NCBI GenBank assembly: GCA_002633005.1 | Contig: NMRA01000033.1 | Coordinates: forward strand, 769,773 to 833,772 | Direction: 5' to 3' | Source: Phoronis australis | Lineage: Eukaryota > Phoronida > Phoronidae | Length of the DNA stretch: 64,000 nucleotides | In this document: piece by piece, positions 49,301-61,300 of the stretch | Layout: every line of letters begins with the position of its first letter | Numbering within the stretch: the first letter of the stretch is position 1 | Position numbers and translations under genes: made by a program | Notes under the pieces: model-generated | Told to the model about the DNA's origin: nothing | The model's database searches: none | Seen by the model: the letters and a program-made list of their open reading frames with translations, nothing else

Positions 49301-52300
49301 GGACTCAACTTGTTCCTCACTCGGGTGAGAAGTGATTTTGGGCTTGCAACGAAATGACAGTTTGTTAGCCTTTGAGACTACGCTCGACACGTGAAATGAC
49401 CTGCCTTGACATGCCAACTTTACATAGCCTGGTCTCAAATAGTAACAAATTGTCAGTTTTTCTGAAGCCCTGAAATGCCTTTTAATATAACTACCAAATA
49501 AAAGTATGTAGTCTAAATCAAAAGTTAGTTGTTTTGATGGAAAATGGGTTTATAGCATAAAAGCCAATTCTCCAAAGTAAGAGCACAATAGTTTACACCA
49601 ATATGTTGCCTACTTTGACCTACCGTGTGGGAATGTCTAAGCGTGGTCCAATCAGAGGAGGGCTTGGCATGGTGAGGGGTCGGCCGAGAGCAGGGAAGGC
49701 TGACATGTGCTGACTATCCAGTTCACGGATGATTTCACTGGCCATCACACCAGGCCTCTCTGTAGTCTGACCTGTGGGTAACAAGAATTAGTAATTTTAA
49801 GGAAACAAGGGAACCCGACAGACTTGGAGGATTCATATAAATTACAAATCGAGGTTATTTTCACATCTTAAAGAAAAAAATACAACTGACAGTACTTGTA
49901 CTTTCCAAAAAGTAGACAAATTTCTTCTAGTCTAAAACTGACAAAATTTGGAGAACAAACTTTCAGCTCTTTTTATATTAAAGACTTTTTTCTGGTATCC
50001 TTCTGAAATTTTGCAATAACTTCGAGGAAACCAGACAACAACCATTACTCCACCAAACATAACTTCGAGAGTCTACTAAATAATTGACCAATTGTGGTGT
50101 GCTACTACTGGACAATTGACGAATCGCCAGGATTTCTGAGTGACAGCTTAATTGACCACTCAGAAGGCAGCATTCTTAACACACCTTCATTTTCAAGCCG
50201 CCATTGTCCTGACAAACAACACATTGCCGGGTAAAACTTTAGTAATGTTATTGTTTGTTTGTCAACATTTTGCAAGGGTCAATTGAGATTGGACTACTTA
50301 AGTTTGGTGACTATCAGTGAAAGCCTGGAGTTCATTCCATCACGTTGTTTGTGACTACTGCAGATTTTCGTACAACACTGGACCATCACACTGGCAAACA
50401 TACTTGTGGATGCCTTGTCCTTCTGTCCTGTGCCATCCTGCTGTGGTTGAACAGGTGTCACAACAGGTGTCGTGCTTGTCTTCACTGGAGATTGTTGAAT
50501 GGCCGAGCCCAGGGGGAAGTGAGAATAGTAGTCACGGGTGGAGTCTAACACCGCCTGGCCGTAGACACCCCTCAGAGGGGACACACCTGGATTATGAAAA
50601 GAACGAATAGAGTGAGAATATAGTGGGCCAAAAAGACATGGTCAGTGTATACCACTGCAGGGTGCAGGAACCCCTCAGAGGAGACACACCAGGAATGTGT
50701 AAATAACGGATAGAGAGGCTATAAATGGGACGCAGTTACAGCTGGTATATCACTGCAGGCTGCAAGAACCCCTCAGAGGAGACACACCAGGAATATGTAA
50801 ATAACGGATAGAGAGGCTATAAATGGGACCAGATACAGCTGGTATACACTACTGCATGGATGTACTCAAAGATGACATATCTGAAAGACCTATTGCCTTA
50901 AACACATTATAATAATATTGAAATTTAGGTTATGGCGTGAACATTAAACTTCATTTTGTTAACAAATTTTCCTTCTTTGGATTTACAAGCCTATACTCCT
51001 AAAACTGTCGGCGTGAACCTGACACAAACCATAAGCTGATTAACAAAAAGTTTAAATATCTTTCCAGGTAACAAGTCTTGGTCAAATTATAAAACACTAA
51101 ACTACGAAATGCGAAAACTTCTGGAGACACTTACTGAATGATTTTCCCCAATAGTGTGCTGAATTGAGATAGAGTGTGTCGCTATTTTCCCTGAGAACCA
51201 GTCAGTTTCAATGTGAACAGAAACCGTCTAATTGCCTAGTATAAAGTTGCAATGTACTCTATTTTAACTCCTTTAGTAGAACTGGAACCAGTAGGATCTG
51301 CAATTTCTGGAGAACGATTCAGTAAAGTTGTTCCTGTAGACCACATTAACATGCTGGCTTCAGTGATTCATCTTGATAAATGATAACGTCCATGATCCAA
51401 AGTCAACCTACCCATTTCCACTGACTGACCCATCACTGTTAGCAGGCTGGATGTGATTACTGCCGGCTCCTGTAGAGGCACTGCAGGTAAGGCTTTTAGT
51501 TGGGCCAGTATGCCATCCATGACTGATGGCGTCTCCTCGTTGAGCACCGGTGACTTAGGTTTACGGTTCACCTTCTTTGAGGAGTCGACCTTCTTACGCT
51601 TTACCTTGGCCTTCTTAGTTTTGGGCGACACCTCAGTGGTGGCCTCTGGCTGGGCTGGAGGGTGCAGTGACTCATACCGGAGTTCTTCAATAAACAGAGT
51701 GTGTTGAGGGTTAGTGTGGTTTATAGCAGTGTGGTCAATAACCACTGCACGTAAAAAGCAAGCAGTAAATAACTAATATCAATAATGATTAATTGATGGC
51801 TTAAGGAAAAGTGTTTTGAATTCTTGAATAACTTGTATTGTTAAATGAGGCGCACCTGCCTCCGTAGACATGCAAAAAAGCTATCTGGATGCTGATTGTA
51901 CATCTGGTAATGGTATGAATTGGGTACAGTGACAAAAAGGACATTATGTGATTTTTAATTAATGTTATCCTGATTTCACGAAAATGTTTTTGGCTGTGCA
52001 TGCTGTAACATATCTATTAAATGTGATGCAAACAGTTGTACTCTGCTTTTTAAAAGGCTGTTCAAAATGCAAAAGGTTTGTTTACATGACGGTCATGCAG
52101 TCAATCCAATCAAATCTCCCTCCAAAAATATCCCACAGCGCAAAGGTTATTTCTGTCAAACCTGCCTCTCCGCAGACTGATTCAGCTGTTTGAAGTTTTG
52201 AGCACATTTCAGTAACCGTTATACAATGTAAGCCAAACTTTGTAGGAACATTTCCATCAGAACAGAAGACAACTAAGAAACCGCACATGCAAGCCAACAG

Positions 52301-55300
52301 CCTCTGAGGGTCACTCCAGTCGAACACGAACTCCCGTTGAAGGCCCACAAGTTTGACGACCCAATGCGGGATCGCCAGCATTAAAAGCCCCACGAGAACT
52401 TCATATTTCTTGAAAATCCTACCCATGTACTGACATTTCATCCCATATTCTGTTATGCAGATACTATGAATTTTGCCAGTGGTTGTTAAGAGCCTTGATT
52501 AATATCCATGTTTGGTTGAGTTATTTTTGGAATCAAAGTGATCAACACAGATTTAACATATTTTTAGATTAAAAAACAACAAAAAAAACTGGCAAGTCCC
52601 AGGTATGGTTTTTGAGCATTTCTATCAAAATTTTAATTCCAGCACATGGTCACGTGTCCGTGAGAATGGCACTTTATAATATTGTGAATGACATGATCAG
52701 ATTCGCCTCGATTCCTAGTTTCAGAAAAATTAATATAGATTGACAGTTGCTCATTGCTAAGATATTCCAAGAGGAAGACAAAATTTTAATTAGGGGTACA
52801 TGTAACCTTAAAGGTAAAACGAGTGAAAAGCAGATTATTGAGAATGTTTGTATCGGAAGTAAATGTCTAACAGAAGTTGTGAAATTATATCACGTATCAT
52901 TTCTTAATGATGCTCTACATGAAAGGAAACTCTCAGGATACTATGGGGGCACATCATGTGGTATCGGTGACTCTTACCGCCACCTGGCTGTAACAGGAGG
53001 TACTTTTAGGCATAGGTAAACATGTATGACTTTGTGAATAATATGCACTTTTACAGTGCACGTGATTACATGTCAATCGTGTAATTGCCTCCTGATCTCC
53101 TAGAGGCCACTAGTGTCCAGTCACACATATCAGACGCCATTAAAAGACTTCATTCTCAAACAATCTGACCACAGCGCTGTAATAGCTGAGTAATCCCCCA
53201 CAATAATTTGTGTACTTGACGAGTCTATAAATGTCTCATACGTTCAGACAAAGCCCCCCTCTCCAAGCTGCTCTGGGTAATATCACAACCATGTGACCCT
53301 GCATCCAAACCCAAGTCTCCTTACCCAGTATACGTTGTCGTTCCTCAGCAGTCTTAGACTCCCACTCCTCCTGACTGATCTCTCGCTCCATAACAAGAGG
53401 CATGCTGTCAATCATTGCCAGCTGACGCTGTTGTTCTGGGGTCAGCACTATCTGATCTTCCTCCTGCAACAAAAATGATCTCAGGTCAGGTCAGGTCAGG
53501 TCAGGTCAACTCAGAGCGATATACAGTGGAGTGTATTTCAACAATCAATGAGAACAAGAAATCATTAGCCACTGGAGGAATGAAATGCTCAAATCCTCAC
53601 ACAAATAATGAGATCTCATTACAGACAGAAAAGGCAAAGACTGGCATTGAACAATTAATTATGTCACAGTTAATACCTATTAATGACATTATTTGCAATG
53701 TCACTAATACTTAATGTTTTGACAGTAAGCAGTTATTGTCCAAGATAACAAGAAAGAAGAGCCAGTACATACAGTGCAGCAACCAAAACCAAAACATAAC
53801 ACGAGACAAGTCAATAAATTAGACCTCTTTAGTTGCTGGCCCTCTGGGTGCCTCAAGTAATCGTTTCAGCAAGATGTTCTCAGTTCCCTTGGCCTTGGAC
53901 AAATCTTCCTGACCATCAGCGACATTCCCTTTGGATGACTCATCAGAGGTCGATGATGTGGGGATGGCCACATTGCGACTACTGCTCAGCATGTCACGAA
54001 TTTCCGAGCCTGCCATGGCTGCCGTACGACACATTGAGTCGATGTCGTGATGGTCGACATCGGACTCCTTAGGCTTCGAGCCACAGTCACCTACAGTTGA
54101 CTTGTCGCCAGAGGGATCAGCTCCATCTGGGAGAAAAGTTAACAGTTTAAAGTATTACGAGAAAATAAGTCACTTAATTTATGCAGCGCCATGTTTTTGA
54201 GTCAACTCTGTAGAAACAAAAAACACTTTAATCTAGAATGCCGATTCTGATGAAAAATCAGACTTAGGATATCTAACGCTGCAGTGACATCTCCAATTCA
54301 AAAGGATTTGATATTAACATTGCAAACTATGGAAAGAGGCGAATAGTACATTTAAGGCTGCACTATGCCCTGTTTATTAGGCTAAAAAGCAAAAATTAAA
54401 TAGGGCTTTTTATTCTCATATAACCAGTCCCGTAATATTCTTTTCCACGATAAAATTCTATTTCCGTTACCAACTCAAGTCACAGATTATGTGGACATGC
54501 ACCATTCTCTAATTCACAATTGTAGGGTTGGTCAACACTAATGGGGTCTAAAGCCTTTTCTCTAGACACTGATGGTTTCAGTGTTGTTGTTGGCAATAGA
54601 AATAAAACCCTAAGGAATGAGACCAAAAATGGGGCAGGAGTAAAAGGCCTAATTCGATTTTTGTTTTTAGCCAGCTTAACAGGGTTAAAGGCGTCTAAAC
54701 AAAACTGCATACTAGGATAACATTTCTTCATAGCAAACATTATGAAGCTCATGAAACATTCAAGATTGCAAGGAGCCTAAGTTTTAAGAAACGAGCAATA
54801 TAACATTGCAGTCAACAGCCCTTAACAAAAGCGGCAGCAACATTGAAGTCATCTGAGGCACGCATGGCAGAAAAGATGAGAGAACTCACCTTTCGCGTCA
54901 CTTGCCGCTGTGGTCTCTTTCTTGTCCTCCTGCCCAGTATCAGGAGTGGGCTCTCCCGGTCGTGACGGCATGTTGGTGGATCCGGCCAGGTAGTAGCTAG
55001 GCGTACTGATAGGCCGCGGAGCAGGATACAGCTGGCCGCACGTGACGGGCGTGCCCGAACTCATATGCATCATGGTGCCTGGGGCCGGCAGCTTGGGGCC
55101 TTTACCTACAATGACCAACACATGTAAACACCTTAGTCGCTGGTATCAAGTGGTCAAACAACCCCATACATGATTGTGACGTGTGACAAGTCAACAGGAT
55201 AAAAGAACAACACAGTTGGCTTATATAGTCTACAAGATGTATTACGTGACTCAGTGAAACATAACCTGCGTAAAATTAACTCAGAAAACTCATTTCAGTA

Positions 55301-58300
55301 CATATCATCATACACTGACCACTGACCAAGTCATATGTTGACCAACATATTAGACTGACATTGATTTAAAGTCTTCCTATTTAACCTTGTTTTACTTACT
55401 GAACTATGAGCCAGTAGCATACAGAATAACAAGATACGATAAAAAAGAAAAACTTTGAGATTTCAATAATTGAGAAATAAAAAAATGAGGCCTTGTGCAA
55501 AACCGTTTCAATTTTGTTTTTAAGTGAGATGTAACATCAAAGTTAACAACATTGTCTCAAGTTGACAACACCATATAACAAAGCAGTATTGCCTCCACCT
55601 AAGAGTTAATAAAGAAGTACAGTACAGTACAAGCCAAAAGTATTCAGACAAAATGACCCGGAATTCCCCCATCATAACGGCTGTGAGAAAGCCAAATTTG
55701 TCGTCAGAGTAGTCTTCCCTCATGACAAAGAATGATGGAAAATCAACAGGAAAGATTAATAGCAAGGTGGACAAGCCATTACGTAATTAGAATTTTGCCA
55801 CCATAATCATTATTAACGATAAGTTTTGCTGTTTTGCAGATCATGCTGTCATGGAATTTTGTCCAATTACTTTTGTTTTGTATTGTATAAGACCACATGC
55901 ATGTCAACACAGAACATAGAAGTCTTAATGTCTATAAATGACAAGTTGTACAATCGTAATGAGGTTAAGAAAATAAATGACATGGGCTGAATACACAGAG
56001 CCTTTTTGATGAGTATCTACAACTACAAGGAAATGTTAAAAAACATCAATACTACTGAAATATTAGTTCCAACAGAAAAAGGAAATTCCTAAGATCAATT
56101 TGCCATGCTTTGTTAATTTAAGAACATCCAGTCACCTCACAACAAAGTTTGGGAGATATTTTTTAGTTTGACCACAATAGAAAATACGGTATAAGGAACA
56201 CACAATTCACACGATTCATTTATGCCTTAAAAGTTATCATTGACAATCTAGAGACTAACATTAAATCTACACAATACGCGAAGCCAAAATAAGGATACCA
56301 ACACCATTTTGGTGGGAATCAAGGCCAGAGAGGAATGTTCAATGATTTTGGTATTTGTAAATAATCATATATAATACGGAAAGATAAGAGATACTTTTCC
56401 TTCAGTATAAGAGCTGAAATTGAATGACAGTGTTTGACCGTTTCATGAAGCATTCATGTAACAAAGCAACTTCTATTAAAAATCCGGTAAGACCGTTACA
56501 CCATTACAATATTCAACTACGGCTCTTTTGTGGCCCAATACAGACGTGTGAGTGTAGTACAGTTCAAGAATACTTCAAATGGGTAGCACTAGATGGCGCT
56601 CAGACATCTGGAGCAAGCCAAGAGGCGGCCAACCACCAACCAAAGCACACTGCACATCAGATATCAGGAGCTGTCACCAGCCCACCTCCAGACATCTGGG
56701 CCATCAGGAGCCATCACCAGCCCACCTCCAGACATCAGGGCCTTGCTCGCTTCACAAAATATCATTTTGTATACTAGTAGTAACTCAGACTCTATCACGA
56801 TTGTAAATATTAAACTTTAGGATGATCATAAAATACAACAGAACCAGTGACCATCAAACTTTGAGATTGGATTAAAAACAGGCCAGTCAAAGCAAGATGA
56901 AATCAGAAACTTTACTCAAACCATGCCACTAGACTACTCAATCTTCCAGTCAGATCTTAAGTAAAATTTCTTTGTCTGGGAAGGGGGGAGAGGTAAAAAT
57001 ACCAACTAACTAATAAATATAAAAAAGAAATGACATAAGACACGATTGTTGAAGGTTGAGTAGGACCTTATCAAACTGTCTGTGTATTTAGAATCCTACT
57101 GAGAGAAAGCATACACTTTCTGAAAGTAGAAAGCCTGAACAATTAGATTTTTGACTTTATACTGTACCAATCTGCCATTAACCGAGTCACATGACCATGT
57201 CTTTACATTAAATTTTAACAAAAAAGAAAAGTACATCGATTTCATAGCAAAAAACGGTACGAATAACCTGATCAAATTTTGTTAAGATATAAATATTCAA
57301 AATGAAATCTTCAAAATGCAGTTTCAGTTTTCCAATCGATCATTTTGTTTGTTCATAAAATTTTATATTTTTTCACAAAAATCCTCGAGGTCCTATTTTT
57401 TGATAACCTCCTCATGCAAATGATGAACGCTATGAAAACAATTCCTAACAGAATTTTGGAAACTGAAAATTTGACATGGATACAAAACATGTCATTTTGT
57501 GAGATATGAAGTTCGGTCCAAAGCTAACCAATTTTGGACACTTTTCAAGTGTCCTACATAAGCTTCAAGTCCTATTACGCAGACCACGCCACTGAAATCA
57601 ATCAATACGAATGCATGAATAACAGAACACCTACCAAAGAGTACAGTTTTAGCAAAATTGATCAATAAGAAAATTTAAGGCCTGAATGAACCGAGTTAAT
57701 TGGTAATTTAAATTAGACTTTTCTGGAGCTTTGTGCATTTTTACACATTACAAGAATGATTAATGTGCTTTTCAGACAAACGGAAACTAACTGTCAACTT
57801 GAAGGTCCAAGATCACATTTTATGAAAGACTAGAAAGTTTTAAACTCAAGACTCAAGCAGGAAGATAGTAAGACTTCTGTTACAAGGGAACACACTTCTG
57901 GAGCATGCTTCATGAAAGGCTAAAACCTGAAATTATGTCTTATGCTCCCAAAATCATATTGAAATTATTAAAATATTCAACTGAATACTACAAAGTCTCA
58001 GACAATATCCCTATAATTTTCCGGTAATTGTTAAGCTGCGACGCGACAACAACTTACAGAGCATCAGACAAAATGTGTGTCACAAGGTTTAAGAAGCTTT
58101 TCAAGAAACAACCCCTGGTTATAAAACCTCATTGTCAATGACAGGCTGATGTCAAACACTTCATGAAACAGCACCAAAATTAAGCCAGTCTGCGTCTAAG
58201 CAAGGCCACCAAGCTGACCAATCGCTTAGCTTGAAATTAAAAAGGTGACTATAAACATAATCGAGTGATTGGTCAGATTTCAAGCTATCTCTGTCAGAGT

Positions 58301-61300
58301 TTGGTAGCCCCTAGCCCAGGTCAAGGTAGCCAGAGTACATAAAAGGCCAACTAACGTCGCTACACAGGTCCCTACAGGCACCTTGAAACAAAGACAGTAG
58401 TATGTTAGTCAAGCGCACATAGCCACTACACTGTAACAACATCCAGCACACACCTATAAGTTCATTGAGACCCAGGTTAGTCAAGGCAGACTTGGCCTCA
58501 CGCTCAGCCTCGATTTCCTTTTTGGTGCGGCGCTTGCGCTTCTTCTTGGACTTGTTGTCGCCTGCCTGGTCGTCAGTGCCACCTGGGAACCACCAACTGA
58601 TGGTTTATAGATGCTCAACTTGCGGCCAATGGCTGGCCGCCAACTGGGTGAGGTTACGCAATAATGTTTTCAAAGAATTTATAATAAAATGTTTGTTGTA
58701 GCCCATCCTACACTGCAATTATTTGTTGAACACAGCAGAGCAATGATCAGTGCTAACTATTGCATCTTTTTGAATTCAGCATAGATTTGATTCAGCACAA
58801 ATAATTCACAAACATAAAACAAAACAGATGTCTGCAAAATATATATAACTGCACAGTAAGACATTAAAGGAAACAAAAACAAAACAAATGTGATAACTCT
58901 GTTCTGATAATAATTACATGAAACTGTTGGAGGTTGTTTTTTGACAGCAATCAACTCCAAAGTCTATAATAAATGAACTTAGTTAAGGAGAGGCATACCA
59001 GTTAACCAAGACATGCCTTGTTTGCAAGTCATACCTGGTTGTGGTGGAGGTGCTGCCCCCTGTTGTTGAGGTAGGCCAGGAACACCGATGGGCCCGTGAC
59101 CTGAAAATGGATAACTTAACATTGAAGAAAAAAATAATGCATATATGTAAGACATGACTTAGTAAGTCAGCACTGCAGCTGAGTAGCCAAGCATTCTATA
59201 CATAAAAGCTCTCAATCTTAACTATAAACATTATTCCTATAGTCAAGTCACACAGACTCAGAAAGCCTACATGAGAATAATGTATCAGTAAACGATAGTG
59301 AACACATGAGCAAGAGTGTTTCCAATTGAAACCTGTTTTGCATAATTCTAGGACTGGCCAAATCCTTTGACAGAATGATGTTAATCTATTCCTGGTTTAC
59401 CTCGTGAGCTCAATTTGTCAACTTGTGGGTAGAATGAACTGCTGAAGATGCGGCATGATATTCTTAAAACAACATCAAGTTTGCATTTCTACTCCATGAT
59501 ATAGCCTTACCTTGTCCTTGCATGGCCATAGGTCTGTCTGGGAAAGGGGCCCCAGGGAACTGTTGGGCTGGACTCATTGGAGAGCCTGTTGGGAAGTCAA
59601 CAGGACAGACTGTGATGACAACAGAACAACTCATGAATTATATACACAATGTTTTTGCTTGGAAATGTTTCAACTCTTTCTCCAAGATATAATGAATTGA
59701 GAATAATTTTGACACAAAGCAAAGCTAGCAGCAGCGCCACCGGTCATGCCCTCTCGAAATTTGGAATAATTATGTTTTTGTGGGGATGTATAAGCTACCT
59801 ACACTCCTTCCACTGACCCAGGTCCCATTTAATTTACACCGTCACTCTCAAAATTACCCAAACTTTAATGACATAGTTGCATCTCCAACCGTACCTTCCC
59901 CTGTGGTAGCCTGCATCTGCAGCGCCCTCTGGTGGTCCACCTGCTGCTGCATCTGTAGCCTCAGTCGTTCCTGCTGTTCTCGCTGCTCGCGGACCTTCTC
60001 CAACTTCTCGCGCTCTTGATAGGACTCACTGAACGGGTTGTTCTCATCCTACGACGAATTCACCGTCACCGTACATTAACATGGTCGTAAAATCTATTAT
60101 ACACCAACCTCTACCTTATTGGCATTGGCAAGACGTTTCAGTCAGACACTTCTATGCCATCTTCAGGTGTCACAGTGCTCTTAGGAGAGCAATAGATAGC
60201 AATAGGAGACAATAACAGGGTTTTGTAAACTTTTTTTGAAAATGAACACAAGCACCCATGGTATGGTTGTGATAAAAGAAAGTGTACACCCAGTCTATCT
60301 CATCTAAAGACTCATAAAGTAAAACCATGGTTAGGTCAACACATTAGCAGGTCAGCCTCGCAATAGTAGTGGTTTATACATATTAGTTGGTCTGAAGTAG
60401 TAAATGTTTACAGAGTCTAGTGACTGGATTTAGAGGTCCAACTTGAGTACAATAAAGTTTCCTTAAATTCGAACAAAAAGAATGACCAAAATTGTGATTT
60501 TTACCACTTTTCAAATGCGCAGTGTATAGCCAAAGATGTTAAAAATTTCATCGCGTGTTTGTTGATGACAGCAGAACTAAGTTTTCAACGAACGAAGTTG
60601 ATGTTTACTCATATAAAATTTCATTGTTCCACAATATAGCGTTCTCATTTGAAGAAACTTAACTATATTTACAAGTTGGTATAGTAAACTATATCCCTGC
60701 ACTCTATTCCACTGAGCCTAGCCTTACTCACCGTGTGTACAACAGGTGTCCTCGGTCCCTCGCCCACACCGATCATACGCAGTCTGTTCTGCATGTATTG
60801 TTCATACTCCTGCCTGGCACTGGCAGGCATTCGGGCAGTGTTGGGGGCTCCAGGCATGCGGGGCACCGGAGGGGAGATCATAGGAGACTGAGGGGGGCCG
60901 GGCTTCAGGGGGGCCGGCGCAGGCCAGTTACTTCCGTACTTCTCCTAGAATGCATTAACCAATGTGACAGCATCACTTCAATACTGCGTAAGTGCCTCCC
61001 ATACTACGTGGTATGTGACTGTGCAATCCAAGAACAATATAATGCAAAACACACAAATTATTATATTTTACTATAAACATTATATAAAACTCATTTCTTG
61101 AGTAGTCTCCAAAATCTTATGAATGGGAAATTTTTAAGGCAATAACTTGTAACAACTTATGTCATATCTTGTAAACAGTTTCTGAATTATTGAATAAACA
61201 TCATGTATGAGCATGATAGCAAACTGACAGCAAACTGGGAAATGAGGACATAACCACGTGCAAACTCTTTTGTGCAGTCCATGGTAAGTTCCTCAACTCA

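Noticed and set aside
52747-53019. 90-codon plus-strand ORF in KMT2 intron
   Set aside because: No recognisable family and antisense to the gene; probably chance.
56424-56820. Three overlapping plus-strand ORFs of 75-117 codons
   Set aside because: All run through one degenerate tandem repeat in a KMT2 intron, with no protein motif.
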